In this document: in pieces, positions 51,792 to 60,418 of the stretch
Layout of the letters: the number at the start of each line of letters is the position of its first letter
Position numbering within the stretch: the stretch's first letter is position 1
Source of the DNA: Solirubrobacterales bacterium
GTDB lineage: Bacteria; Actinomycetota; Thermoleophilia; Solirubrobacterales; 70-9
DNA length: 64,000 bases
NCBI GenBank assembly: GCA_020438395.1
Contig: JAGQUR010000037.1
Coordinates: forward strand, 1 to 64,000
Direction of reading: 5' to 3'
Translations under genes and position numbers: made by a program
Notes under the pieces: generated by a model
Told to the model about the DNA's origin: nothing
Seen by the model: only the letters and a program-made list of their open reading frames with translations
The model's database searches: none

Positions 51792-53072
51792 CTAGGCGTC
51801 CGATTCGAAGGCCTCGCTTAGCTTTGCCGCATCGTCGGCTCTGGGACGGCTGTGAAGGTAGCGTTCGGTGGTGCTCAGGCTGGAATGGCCCATCAGGGAT
51901 TGGACTGTCACCGGGTCGAAGCGGCGAACGGCGACCGAGCCGAAGGTGTGGCGAAGGTCGTGGAAGCGACGGACTCTTAGGCCGGCTTTCTCTTGGACTC
52001 GACGAAACCGTCTCCTGAGGGCGGACTCGTCGAGGATTCCTCCAGCACCTCCGCAGAAGACGAGGTCCTCTGGCTCAAGGAAGTGAGACCGGGAGGCTAC
52101 GCCCTTGAGATGGCGGCACGCCGTATTGGTCAACGGAACGGTTCGGATACGGCGGCTCTTGGTCGTTGAGACTTCACCATCGGAGATTGCCGCCTCGACT
52201 GTCACTCGTTGACCTTCTAGGTCGACGTGGCGCCAGCGAAGTGCGCGGAGCTCACCTTGTCTGAGGCCGGTATGGGCGGCGACGATGATGATCGCGGCGT
52301 CCTGCTGATTGAGTCGCCGCCATTCGACGAAGACTCCCGGGCCGTAGAAGTCGTCGGGCTGTGATCGATGCTCGCCGTCCAAGGCGACGCGTTCGATCGA
52401 GGCAAGCTCAGCGGCGGAGAATGTGTCGATGGCCGCTTCGCCACCGTGACGTTGCTTTTCTGTGCCGGCCACCGGATTCGTTGGAAGCTTGAAGGCGCCG
52501 GGTTTCATTCCGAAGGCATAGATCGCGTGAAGGACCGCACGGTGCTTGTTGACATTACGGGGCGACAGGCCTTCGATCACGAGTCCGTTGAGGAACTCGG
52601 CGATTTCGTCGGTGGTGATAGCGACGGCTTCGCATCCGGCGAACCGCTCCATGATTCGCGCTTTCCGTTCGAGTTTGCCTCGGATGGCCGAACGGGGGTA
52701 GACGAGGAGCAGTCGGTAGTCCTTGAGCGTTGATGGTTTAGCTCGTCCCCCGCGAGATAGGTAGTCGAGCCAGGCCGCAGCAAGTTCGTCGAATGAAAGT
52801 GCTGGCTGGCTTGCTTCCAGTTCGATCTCGCGGTCACGTTCTGCGATCAACTCGGCCATACGGATATAGGCGGCCTGTTGGTCGAAATACCCGAGCTGGA
52901 GTCGGCCAGGGCGGGGAACCCACAGGCCATCTTCCTTGACCAGCCAAGCAGGACCGATAGTGGGTGCACACTGCCGTCCGTCGCGATCCCGCCACTTCGC
53001 CCGGTAACGTGGCTCTCCAGTCTTCGTTTCGTAGATGACCAGGGATCCGCGCGGGAGCTTGTTCGGTTTCAT
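51792..53072 (-). CDS. int: Tyrosine site-specific recombinase, ICE integrase
   Basis: 426 residues. An N-terminal AP2-like arm-binding region (RYRAKWRDRDGRQ) and a SAM-like core-binding domain (about 92-205) are followed by the catalytic domain with all active-site residues: Arg271 (HTGLRQGEL), Lys305 (STTKSRR), His371 and Arg374 (FHDLRHTFG), His396 (MGHSSLSTT) and the nucleophile Tyr405. It would integrate the circular element into the tRNA-Thr 3' end. It lies 193 bp inside attR and reads inward, so it would be transcribed from near the att junction. The ATG at 53072 follows AAGGAAGG. Confidence 0.95.
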   Translation of the reverse strand: MKPNKLPRGSLVIYETKTGEPRYRAKWRDRDGRQCAPTIGPAWLVKEDGLWVPRPGRLQLGYFDQQAAYIRMAELIAERDREIELEASQPALSFDELAAAWLDYLSRGGRAKPSTLKDYRLLLVYPRSAIRGKLERKARIMERFAGCEAVAITTDEIAEFLNGLVIEGLSPRNVNKHRAVLHAIYAFGMKPGAFKLPTNPVAGTEKQRHGGEAAIDTFSAAELASIERVALDGEHRSQPDDFYGPGVFVEWRRLNQQDAAIIIVAAHTGLRQGELRALRWRHVDLEGQRVTVEAAISDGEVSTTKSRRIRTVPLTNTACRHLKGVASRSHFLEPEDLVFCGGAGGILDESALRRRFRRVQEKAGLRVRRFHDLRHTFGSVAVRRFDPVTVQSLMGHSSLSTTERYLHSRPRADDAAKLSEAFESDA

Positions 53073-53148
53073 GGTGACGCCTTCCTTTCTGAATGGATGG
53101 CGTCTCAGGGGCTCGAGGTGTTACGCAGACGGTGACCCGGATGGGAGC

Positions 53149-53168
53149 GATGTACCACTCGATGTACC
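53149..53168 (+). repeat. Paired GATGTACC direct repeats, candidate integrase/excisionase arm site (right)
   Basis: GATGTACC occurs at 53149 and 53161, 12 bp apart, 97 bp inside attR and 77 bp upstream of the integrase gene. The heptamer and period match the left-end pair at 2483/2495. Confidence 0.55.
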
Positions 53169-53264
53169 AACCCAGACCGATAGAGGCCAATGGAGGCCGA
53201 GCCAACTTGGCTCTATCGGGCGAAATCGATGTGATTGGACTCATCAAGACCCACCAGTCGGACC

Positions 53265-53307
53265 CTTGTAAACAGGAGGTTTCCGGTTCGAGCCCGGAGC
53301 CGGGCTT
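53265..53307 (+). repeat. attR, right attachment repeat
   Basis: Copy of the tRNA-Thr 3' end, differing from attL at one T-loop base. It marks the right boundary of the ICE. The sequence 20 bp beyond it (53327-53343) resembles 2418-2434 just inside attL. Confidence 0.92.
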
Positions 53308-53432
53308 GATTCGGTTCATTTGCCGGACTCCATCTGCGAAGTCAGGCTGACTTGCGTTACCGGTGTGGCTGCGAGATAGTGATCTCACGCCGTCGGTGTT
53401 GGCAGGTGACCCCGAAGGGAAGAGGGATTGAG

Positions 53433-54695
53433 ATGACTTCGCAGTTTGTTCGGCCACGCGGCATCGCCGTCGGATTTCTTTTGGCCATCGCTGCTTTGGC
53501 GATGTTGGTTTCCGCCCCGCCAACTCAGGCCAGTTCGGCGGCAGGCGCCAGCAATGCGAAGAAGGCCCAGCGCAAGATTGGCCCGCCCAAGCTCCGCTTC
53601 TACACACCACCCAAACAGTTGCCGAAGCAGCATGGTCGGTTGATCTGGCAGCGCAAGACGGGGAAGAAGCCACTCACCGCAGCCGCGGGTACCCGCCGCG
53701 TGCTCTACACCTCCAAGACCCTGGCCGGAAAGATCACCGCGGTATCGGGCACGGTGAGCTTTCCCAGGGGCAAACCACCGGCCGGCGGCTGGCCCGTAAT
53801 CACCTACGCCCACGGAACGACCGGGATCGCCAACAAGTGCGCCCCATCGCGCAACCTGTTCGCCGGTCCCGCGCTCACGTATGTGAACTATGTGTACCCC
53901 GAGATCAATGACTGGCTCAGGGCCGGTTACGCGGTGCTGCAGACCGACTACCAGGGTCTCGGGACTCCCGGCACCCATCCTTACCTGGTGGGTGTGCCCG
54001 AGGGGCGAAGCGTGCTCGACATCGTGCGGGCATCCCGGGGCTTCCGCTTCTTCCCGAAGCTTTCCAACCGCTACCTGATCGCCGGACACTCCCAGGGCGG
54101 CCACGCCGCACTCTTCGCCGCCGGTCTCGCAGCAAGCTGGACTCCGGAGATAAAGCTTCGTGGGACCGTCGCATATGCGCCGGCATCCCAGCTCAAGGAG
54201 CAGGCGCAACTGCTGCAGCTGCTGACCAACCCGAGCCCCGCCAGCGGCCTCGCCGGATTGATCATCCGGGGAATGAGCGTCGACTACAGCCAGATTCAGC
54301 CCTCGCAACTGCTCTCGGATCCGGCCCTGGCGCTATTCCCCCAGACCCTGTCGCAGTGCATTCCCTATCTGATCCGCCCGGTAAGCCTTGGTGGACTCGC
54401 GCCCGCGGCACTGATCAGGTCGGGGGCCGACATGAACCCGCTCTACAACGTGCTCGGAAAGCAGAACCCCGCGGTCAAGACCGCCGCGCCGATATTCCTC
54501 GCGCAGGGGACGGCGGACACCACGGTGATTCCGTCCTTCACCACCCAGTTGGACGGACAGCTCACCGCCCTGAACGACAAGGTCGACTACAAGACCTACC
54601 AGGGCGCCACCCACAGCGGGGTGATACCGGCAGCCGAGACCGACGTGATGTCTTTCTTCGCCCAGCGCCTCCCGAGCCCGGGCAACAAGCCTTGA
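53433..54695 (+). CDS. Secreted lipase-type alpha/beta hydrolase
   Basis: 420 residues. The signal peptide is at about 9-34 (GFLLAIAALAMLVSAPPTQA). The alpha/beta-hydrolase core has an HGTTG oxyanion strand near 127-131 and the nucleophile elbow GHSQGGHAAL with Ser220. The acid lies in AQGTADTTVIP and the His in GATHSGV. The overall layout fits the secretory lipase (LIP) family, which hydrolyses acylglycerols outside the cell. It is the first chromosomal gene after attR. ATG at 53433 follows GAAGAGGGA; longer in-frame versions have no site. Confidence 0.88.
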   Translation: MTSQFVRPRGIAVGFLLAIAALAMLVSAPPTQASSAAGASNAKKAQRKIGPPKLRFYTPPKQLPKQHGRLIWQRKTGKKPLTAAAGTRRVLYTSKTLAGKITAVSGTVSFPRGKPPAGGWPVITYAHGTTGIANKCAPSRNLFAGPALTYVNYVYPEINDWLRAGYAVLQTDYQGLGTPGTHPYLVGVPEGRSVLDIVRASRGFRFFPKLSNRYLIAGHSQGGHAALFAAGLAASWTPEIKLRGTVAYAPASQLKEQAQLLQLLTNPSPASGLAGLIIRGMSVDYSQIQPSQLLSDPALALFPQTLSQCIPYLIRPVSLGGLAPAALIRSGADMNPLYNVLGKQNPAVKTAAPIFLAQGTADTTVIPSFTTQLDGQLTALNDKVDYKTYQGATHSGVIPAAETDVMSFFAQRLPSPGNKP

Positions 54696-54745
54696 GAAGC
54701 TTGACCAGGAATTGAGGCGCTGCTTCGGCGCTAACATGCGGTTTC

Positions 54746-55495
54746 GTGGTGAACGGTGAAACACCAGGGGGCAGTCGAGCGTCGCTCGCGCGGGGGTCGG
54801 TGGTGGCAGCAGCCCTTTGTGTGGCCGGAATGGCGATCCTTTTCGGGGCGGGAAAACCCAGCCTTTCGAAGGCGGCCGAGACTGCCGGTGATCAGGCTTC
54901 CGGGAGCGTGATTCCCTGCGGCCGTCCGGTCATTCTGACCGCGGTCTACCGGAAGGAAGGGCGAATCCGCTTCGAGGGTGTCAGTGACCCCGGTTTCGCC
55001 GGCAAGACGGTTCGTATATTCAGCCGTCAGGGCGACAGGGTTGCGACGGGAAAGGTGGACCAGGACGGGATCTTCTGGGCCTCGGCGGATTCGAGGGTCC
55101 GCCGCTACACCTGGCTTTCCGGATTCATGGCCAAAGTCGGCGGGCAGAGTTCTCGCTGGCGGAGGCTCGGCCAGGCGGTCGGTATGCGCGAGCGCAAGCC
55201 GGTGACGCTTCCCGCGACCAGGGGCAGTCACGGGAAGCCCCGCAAACGGACCCGGGTGACGGTGAAGGTCACCGGTGAAGAGAAGTCGCTGGTCGTGATC
55301 GGACTTCAGACCGGCTGTTCCCGTTTTGACGTTCGGGAACTCGCCTCCACTTATACGGACCCGAACGGGGTTACCGAGCTCAATCTGCCCAGGCCGACCG
55401 ACGGAAGTCCCTACGCGATCTACCGGGTGAGCACCGAGGACGACTGGAAGATCTCGCCCCCGATCGTGGTCCGGGCCCTGGACACGGCTCCCTGA
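54746..55495 (+). CDS. Secreted or anchored protein of unknown function
   Basis: 249 residues. One N-terminal hydrophobic segment (about 15-35, SVVAAALCVAGMAILFGAG) acts as signal or anchor. The exported part is predicted beta-rich, with TAVYRKEGRIRFEGVSDPGFAGKTVRIF resembling an Ig-like or bacterial surface domain. Two Cys (IPCGRP, TGCSRF) may pair. The C-terminus ends in VVRALDTAP. GTG at 54746. No family recognised; spacing from the lipase suggests separate transcription. Confidence 0.62.
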   Translation: MVNGETPGGSRASLARGSVVAAALCVAGMAILFGAGKPSLSKAAETAGDQASGSVIPCGRPVILTAVYRKEGRIRFEGVSDPGFAGKTVRIFSRQGDRVATGKVDQDGIFWASADSRVRRYTWLSGFMAKVGGQSSRWRRLGQAVGMRERKPVTLPATRGSHGKPRKRTRVTVKVTGEEKSLVVIGLQTGCSRFDVRELASTYTDPNGVTELNLPRPTDGSPYAIYRVSTEDDWKISPPIVVRALDTAP

Positions 55496-55544
55496 GTGGC
55501 TACCTGCTTGTAACCGTCTCCGGGCGGGCGTGTAGGAGTCTTTT

Positions 55545-57209
55545 GTGACTCAGGAGCAACTCGAGGCCTACCACGAGTACACGCGAAAGCACGGGGTGAA
55601 CCGCGGCCTCTATCTGTTCGCGCGCATCATCCTGCAGCCGTTCTTCCTCATCTACTTCAGGCTCTCCCGGCAGGGACGGAAGAACTCGCACATCAGGGGC
55701 GGCACGATCGTGGCCGCCAACCATCGCAGTTTCCTCGACCCCTTCGTGATCGGTTCCTGCCTGCCCTGGGGCAAGCCGATGAACTACGTGGCGAAGGTCG
55801 AACTCTTCGAGAAGCGCTGGCAGGGATTCCTGCTCTGCCGGGTCGGGGCCTTCCCGATCCGCCGGGGCGAGGCCGATGAGTTGGCGATCGAGACAGCGGA
55901 ACTGGTTCTCGAGCGGGGCGGGACGATCTGCATTTTCCCCGAGGGGACCAGAATCAGGAAAGGTTCGCTGGGACAGCCGAAGCGGGGTGTGGGCAGGCTC
56001 GCGCTCCGCAGCGGGGCTCCGGTACTCCCGGTCGCGGTGAGCGGTACCGAGCGGGTCCGGCGCGGCTGGAAGATCCGGCCGCGGAAGGTGGACATCCGGG
56101 TCGGCCGGCCGATGTCATTCCCTCAGTCCGAGTCTCCCTCGCCGGCCCTGGCCGCCTCGGTCACCGACCGCATCTGGCCGAACGTCGAGCTTCAGTGGGA
56201 GGACATCGGCGGTTTGCCTCCAATGCGCCGAGCCGCGGTGATCGGCGCCGGCAGCTGGGGAACTGCGGTGGCGGTCCTGCTGGCCCGAGGCGGTCTCGAG
56301 GTCCAGCTCGGCACCCGGACCACCGCCCAGGCGGAGGAGATGGCCCTGGCCCGCGAAAACGCCAAGTACCTTCCGGGTGTGAGGCTGCCCGACGGCATCG
56401 AGGTCAGGCCTTCAAACCAGATTGAACTGGGAGGGGTGGACCTGCTCTGCATTGCCGTGCCTTCGGCTTCATACCCGCAGGCCGTGGGCTCCGTCGCCGA
56501 TCGGGTCGGTCGCCGGGCGGGCGTGCTGCTCCTTGCCAAGGGCCTGATCGCTCCGAAGGGACAGCTTCCTGCCGAATATGTGGGAGAACGGATCCGCTCG
56601 AGGGGGGTTTCCTGCCTCGGGGGACCGGCCCACGCGAGGGAGGCGGTCTCGGGCTCGGCCGCGCTCGTCCTGGGCAGCTCCGACGGTGACCTCCGCGCCC
56701 AGCTCGGCGACGTCTTCGACCGGGCCGGCCTCGTCTGCGAGCGCTCCCGGGACGTGGTCGGGGTCGAGATGTCCGGTGCCGCCAAGAACGCCGCGGTTCT
56801 CGCCGCCGCTGCCGCGGAACCGCATGGCCTGAACGCCGCCGGCATCGCGGCGGCCGCGGTCTGGGACGAATGTGTCGGATACGCGGTCAAGCACGGGGCG
56901 GACCTCGAGACCTTCAACGGCCTGGCCGGGGTCGGGGACCTCCTCGCCACCGTCATGGCATCCGGCAGTCGCAACCGCCGGGCCGGAGAGTTGCTCGGCA
57001 AGGGCAGCGCCCCGGAGCAGATCCGCGAAACGATCGGGCAGGCCTCCGAGGCCCTCGATTCGGTCCCGCAGATCGCGGCAACGGTGGCGGCCGACGGCTG
57101 TCCGGCCGAGGCACTTACCGGGCTGGCCGACCTTGCAACCGGCCGGATCAGCTCCGACGAGTGGGTCGCCGCACTGCGGCGTTCCGGACATTCAAGGAGA
57201 GCGGCATGA
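55545..57209 (+). CDS. Fusion of 1-acylglycerol-3-phosphate acyltransferase (PlsC) and glycerol-3-phosphate dehydrogenase (GpsA)
   Basis: 554 residues in one uninterrupted frame. Residues 1-215 are a PlsC-type acyltransferase: an N-terminal membrane-associated helix, NHRSFLD (His60, Asp65), then FPEGTR at 131-136. Residues from about 227 are GpsA: Rossmann loop GAGSWGT, then GPAHAREA, SGAAKNAAVLAAA and LAGVGDLLATVMASGSRNR. GpsA makes glycerol-3-phosphate from dihydroxyacetone phosphate and PlsC acylates lysophosphatidate, so two steps of phospholipid synthesis are linked. GTG at 55545 follows AGGAG. An internal ATG at 56223 could give a separate GpsA, but it lacks a clear ribosome site. Confidence 0.88.
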   Translation: MTQEQLEAYHEYTRKHGVNRGLYLFARIILQPFFLIYFRLSRQGRKNSHIRGGTIVAANHRSFLDPFVIGSCLPWGKPMNYVAKVELFEKRWQGFLLCRVGAFPIRRGEADELAIETAELVLERGGTICIFPEGTRIRKGSLGQPKRGVGRLALRSGAPVLPVAVSGTERVRRGWKIRPRKVDIRVGRPMSFPQSESPSPALAASVTDRIWPNVELQWEDIGGLPPMRRAAVIGAGSWGTAVAVLLARGGLEVQLGTRTTAQAEEMALARENAKYLPGVRLPDGIEVRPSNQIELGGVDLLCIAVPSASYPQAVGSVADRVGRRAGVLLLAKGLIAPKGQLPAEYVGERIRSRGVSCLGGPAHAREAVSGSAALVLGSSDGDLRAQLGDVFDRAGLVCERSRDVVGVEMSGAAKNAAVLAAAAAEPHGLNAAGIAAAAVWDECVGYAVKHGADLETFNGLAGVGDLLATVMASGSRNRRAGELLGKGSAPEQIRETIGQASEALDSVPQIAATVAADGCPAEALTGLADLATGRISSDEWVAALRRSGHSRRAA

Positions 57210-57233
57210 ACCGGTTGGGGATAAGGTGCGGGC

Positions 57234-57800
57234 GTGTCCGGCCCCGACGCGCAACCAACACCGGAGTCGAAGGCCGAGATCGATCGGGCCTTCGAGCAGC
57301 TCTATCGCGATCACCTCAAGGACGTCTATTCCTACGCCTACTACCGGATCGGCAACCATCACGACGCCGAGGACCTGACCGAACAGACCTTCCTTCAGGC
57401 CTACCGCCACTTCGCCCGGGCCCGGCGGGAATCGGACGGCCGTCCCCTGCGGCCATGGCTGATCCGCATTGCCCACAACCTCGCCGCGAACTATCACCGC
57501 GACCGGTCACGCAAGCCACAGACGCCGCTGGAGAGCATCGAGCCCCCGGCCGCCCGGCATTCGACCGAGGACCTGGTCGAAGGACGGGCCGAGCTCAGGG
57601 CGGTGATCGAGAACCTTCAGGAACTCCCCGACGATCGCCGCGAGGCACTGGTCATGCGCTTCGCGCTGGGCATGGACAACCGGGAGATCGCCCGGGCGAT
57701 GGGCAAGTCCGACGGCGCGACGAAGGTGCTGATTCACCGCGCGATAAAGCAGCTGCAGGAACAGCTCGATGCGGAAGGAGCCCCGGTTGAGCATGGATGA
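57234..57800 (+). CDS. ECF-type RNA polymerase sigma factor
   Basis: 188 residues. Region 2 is at about 20-85 (FEQLYRDHLKDVYSYAYYRIGNHHDAEDLTEQTFLQAYRHFARAR, RPWLIRIAHNLAANYHRDRSRK). Region 4 is at about 122-175 (LQELPDDRREALVMRFALGMDNREIARAMGKSDGATKVLIHRAIKQL). This is the standard two-region ECF layout. GTG at 57234. It overlaps the following small membrane protein gene, a common arrangement for sigma/anti-sigma pairs. Confidence 0.9.
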   Translation: MSGPDAQPTPESKAEIDRAFEQLYRDHLKDVYSYAYYRIGNHHDAEDLTEQTFLQAYRHFARARRESDGRPLRPWLIRIAHNLAANYHRDRSRKPQTPLESIEPPAARHSTEDLVEGRAELRAVIENLQELPDDRREALVMRFALGMDNREIARAMGKSDGATKVLIHRAIKQLQEQLDAEGAPVEHG

Positions 57801-58074
57801 GATCCGCATCGAAAACCTGCTCGCCGACGCCCTGAAGCCGGTTGATCCGCCCCAGCGGATGTCGGACCGCCTGCATGACACCTTCTCGGCAATCACCGAC
57901 GCCGCCGCCTCCGACCTTGCCGACTGGGCCGAGGAGCTGACCGAGTCGGAACTCGAATCGCTGCGGGATCCGCGCAACTGGATCCGGCCGGTCACCGCCC
58001 TGGCCGCCGGCGGAGTCGCCACCGGCGCCCTGATCCTGGTCGGGTTCCGCCGCCGCAGCCGCTTCCGCGGCTGA
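57787..58074 (+). CDS. Small C-terminally anchored protein, possible anti-sigma factor
   Basis: 95 residues: an acidic N-terminal region (IRIENLLADALKPVDPPQRMSDRLHDTF), then one transmembrane helix near the C-terminus (VTALAAGGVATGALILVGF) and a basic tail. There is no zinc (HxxxCxxC) anti-sigma motif. TTG at 57787 is preferred because GGAAGGAG lies 6 bp upstream; ATG at 57793 is the alternative. It overlaps the sigma factor stop, which is the only evidence for a regulatory role. Confidence 0.62.
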   Translation: MSMDEIRIENLLADALKPVDPPQRMSDRLHDTFSAITDAAASDLADWAEELTESELESLRDPRNWIRPVTALAAGGVATGALILVGFRRRSRFRG

Positions 58075-58077
58075 GTC

Positions 58078-58587
58078 TCAGCCCCCTGCCGCGGTGCGCC
58101 GCTTGCGGATCTTTCTCCGCCGCCGCTTCTGGCGCCGGGTTTCTGCCCGCGCTTCGAACCGCGATTCGAGCCCCCCGGCCCAGCCGGAGATCCGGTCCCA
58201 GCGGCTGGCCGTATAGGCGACGATTCCTGCGATTCCGATCAGCAGGTTGATCAGGTTGACCCAGCGGTTGGCCGGCAGGCCGCCGAGCAGCCAGGTCCCG
58301 TTGGCGGCGAGGATTCCCCAGATGCCGAGCGCTGTGAAAACTACCCCGGCGACGATCGCGTAGAGACGGGGCAGGGGCCGGGCCAGCAGCAGGCCGAGCA
58401 GTCCGGCACCGACGTGGAAAATCCCCGACCACCCGTTTATCGCGTAGAAACCGAACAGCTCGGTGGTCAGCTCCTTGGCGCTGAATTCGGTGTTCTCCAG
58501 CAGCCCGACAAAGCCGAGCAGCACCAGAAACGCGCCGGCCGTCGTCGCATAGAGGCGTGCGTATGCGGTCCTCTCCATCGGGCTCAT
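58078..58587 (-). CDS. DUF4383-like four-helix membrane protein
   Basis: 169 residues with four hydrophobic helices: AFLVLLGFVGLLE, IFHVGAGLLGLLLA, YAIVAGVVFTALGIWGIL, and LINLLIGIAGIVAYTAS. The signatures NGWSGIFHVGAGLLGL and NRWVNLINLLIGIAGI are those of DUF4383. The last 35 residues are strongly basic and cytoplasmic. ATG at 58587, or 58578. Function of the family is unknown. Confidence 0.78.
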   Translation of the reverse strand: MSPMERTAYARLYATTAGAFLVLLGFVGLLENTEFSAKELTTELFGFYAINGWSGIFHVGAGLLGLLLARPLPRLYAIVAGVVFTALGIWGILAANGTWLLGGLPANRWVNLINLLIGIAGIVAYTASRWDRISGWAGGLESRFEARAETRRQKRRRRKIRKRRTAAGG

Positions 58588-58634
58588 TGTCACAGGAACG
58601 CCGGACCCGGGCACCCCGATAGGGTTGACGGCCC

Positions 58635-59501
58635 TTGGCCACCTGCTACCGCCACCCCAACGTCGAGACCGGCGTTTCCTGTTCGAGCTGCGGTCGTCCG
58701 ATCTGCCCGGACTGCATGACGACGACCCCGGTCGGCATGCGCTGCCCGGAATGCGCGACCGAGAAGACGAGAGTCCGCAGCGGCGCGGCGGCGACCTCAC
58801 AGGTTGGTGGCTACCCGGCGACGATCGCTCTGATCGCGATCAACGTGGTCGTCTTCCTGGCCGAGATGGCGACCGGATCGGGCGGGTTGAGTTCGACCAC
58901 CTCCGACCTGATCGGCGATTTCGGCCTGCGCGGCGCCCAGGTGGCCGACGGCGAGTGGTACCGGCTGGTGACCAGCGGCTTCCTCCACGCCGGATTCATG
59001 CACATCGCCTTCAACATGATCGCCCTGTACTTCCTGGGAAGGGTGCTCGAGCCATCGATCGGCACGGTCAGGTTCCTGATGGTGTATTTCGCCTCCCTTC
59101 TGGCCGGCTCCTTCGGGGCGATCCTGCTCAGCGACAACCTCGCTCTCACCGTCGGCGCCTCGGGCGCGGTGTTCGGCCTCTTCGCGGCGACTTTCATCAT
59201 CGCCTACGGTCGCGGGCTGGGCCACGTGGCAAACGAGATCGGCGTGATCATCGGGATCAACCTGCTTCTCACCTTCACAATCAGCGGGATCAGCATCGGC
59301 GGCCACATCGGTGGCCTGATCGGCGGCGCTCTCTGTGGCCTGCTGGTCATCGCCGGCGAGCGCGGCTACTTCGGCTCGAACGCCCGCCTTTTCGAGTACG
59401 GCGGGATGATCGCGATCGGCGCTGTTTCCGTGTTCGCGGCGTTATCGGCCGCCGAGCCCGTTCACGGAATCCAGTTCGCCCTCGTCAGTCTTCCCTTCTG
59501 A
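58635..59501 (+). CDS. Rhomboid-family intramembrane serine protease with N-terminal zinc finger
   Basis: 288 residues. An N-terminal B-box-like zinc finger (CYRHPNVETGVSCSSCGRPICPDCM, then MRCPEC) is followed by six or seven membrane helices. Rhomboid hallmarks are HAGFMHIAFNMIAL, the catalytic Ser in GASGAVFGL, and the catalytic His in GGHIGGLIGG. The family cleaves membrane proteins within or near the bilayer. TTG at 58635 begins the zinc finger. Zinc finger plus rhomboid is a usual actinobacterial layout. Confidence 0.92.
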   Translation: MATCYRHPNVETGVSCSSCGRPICPDCMTTTPVGMRCPECATEKTRVRSGAAATSQVGGYPATIALIAINVVVFLAEMATGSGGLSSTTSDLIGDFGLRGAQVADGEWYRLVTSGFLHAGFMHIAFNMIALYFLGRVLEPSIGTVRFLMVYFASLLAGSFGAILLSDNLALTVGASGAVFGLFAATFIIAYGRGLGHVANEIGVIIGINLLLTFTISGISIGGHIGGLIGGALCGLLVIAGERGYFGSNARLFEYGGMIAIGAVSVFAALSAAEPVHGIQFALVSLPF

Positions 59502-60384
59502 CCTCGACCCGGGCCAGACCTTCGGTTGCTGTGGCGGCCGCGGGATGGAGCAGCTCTGCCAGGAGCTCGATGCCGTCCACCAGACGGGGACCGGGTCTCG
59601 AGAAGGAAGCGGCGGCATCCACGGCGACGATGCGGCGGGTCCCGGTTGACCTGATCCTGCCTTCGTATTCACGAGCCTGCGCGGCCGCGGCTCCGGCGTC
59701 GTAGCCGCAGGGCATGACCACGGTCAGGTCCGGGTCGAGCCCGACCAGTTCGTGCCATTCGTGTTCGGCCGATTCGCTGCCTGGCTCACCGACGAGGTCC
59801 CGGCCTCCCGCGTTCCCGATCATCTCCGGAACCCAGTGTCCCCCGGTGAAGGGCGGGTCAAGCCACTCGAGGGCGAGCACGGTGGGCCGCTCCAGGCCCT
59901 CGACGCTCCTGCGGACCGATTCGATGCGGGACTCCATCTCTGTCTTCAGGGCCGTCCCTGCTTCGGGCACTCCGGCCGCCTCCGCCACATCGACAGCGTT
60001 TTCCAGCACTTCGGCCAGGGAAGTCGGGTCCTGTCGAAGCACCACCGGTTTCCCCGGCAGGCGGGCGGCGATCGCCAGCACGTCGTCATATGAAACGGCG
60101 CAGACCGCGCAGACGTCCTGGGCGATGATCAGGTCCGGTCTGACCGACTCGAGGACCTCGGCCTTCAACCGGTAAAGCGGATCGCCCTGGCCGACCACCC
60201 GCTTTACCTCGGCGTCGATTTCGGCCGGAGTAAGTCCCGGTGCGATGACCGTTTCACTGAGGTGGGGGAGTTCCGGGGCCTCGGGCGGAAAGTCGCATTC
60301 GTGGGTGACCGCCACGACCTGATCGCCGAGACCAAGCGCGAAGAGCATCTCGGTGGAGGAGGGAACGAGTGAGGCGATACGCAT
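59485..60384 (-). CDS. Cobalamin-binding-protein-like (BtuF family) substrate-binding protein
   Basis: 299 residues. The fold matches class III periplasmic binding proteins: RIASLVPSSTEMLFALGLGDQVVAVTHECDFP at the start, PDLIIAQDVCAVCAVS, and LEWLDPPFTGGHWVPEMIGNAGG in the second lobe. No signal peptide or lipobox is present, and no transporter genes adjoin, so it is probably cytoplasmic and may sense or carry a ligand rather than feed a transporter. ATG at 60384. It shares a 34-bp intergenic region with the divergent PCD gene. Confidence 0.85.
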   Translation of the reverse strand: MRIASLVPSSTEMLFALGLGDQVVAVTHECDFPPEAPELPHLSETVIAPGLTPAEIDAEVKRVVGQGDPLYRLKAEVLESVRPDLIIAQDVCAVCAVSYDDVLAIAARLPGKPVVLRQDPTSLAEVLENAVDVAEAAGVPEAGTALKTEMESRIESVRRSVEGLERPTVLALEWLDPPFTGGHWVPEMIGNAGGRDLVGEPGSESAEHEWHELVGLDPDLTVVMPCGYDAGAAAAQAREYEGRIRSTGTRRIVAVDAAASFSRPGPRLVDGIELLAELLHPAAATATEGLARVEVRRED

Positions 60385-60418
60385 GGGTGAAATATGCCAT
60401 CCCGGGTAACCTCGAATC

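Larger units (their letters stand above)
2358..53307. mobile_element. Integrative and conjugative element inserted in tRNA-Thr(TGT)
   Basis: About 51 kb lies between two copies of a 43-bp sequence from the tRNA-Thr 3' end. A tyrosine integrase is adjacent to the right end. Inside are a MobF relaxase with helicase, VirD4, VirB4, VirB6-like and VirB8-like proteins, a wall hydrolase, ArdC, Ssb, ParB and an excisionase-like protein. No replication initiator of the AICE type was recognised. Gene content therefore fits a type IV secretion ICE rather than a TraB/SpdB-type actinomycete element. Cargo includes a five-gene PRTase/ORC operon and two modular secreted proteins. The complete set of transfer genes suggests that it is, or recently was, mobile. 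Confidence 0.93.

Noticed and set aside
51580-51795. 71-codon frame directly after the antitoxin-like gene
   Set aside because: GTG start without ribosome site, no recognisable domain, and its end overlaps the integrase gene tail; not supported as a gene.
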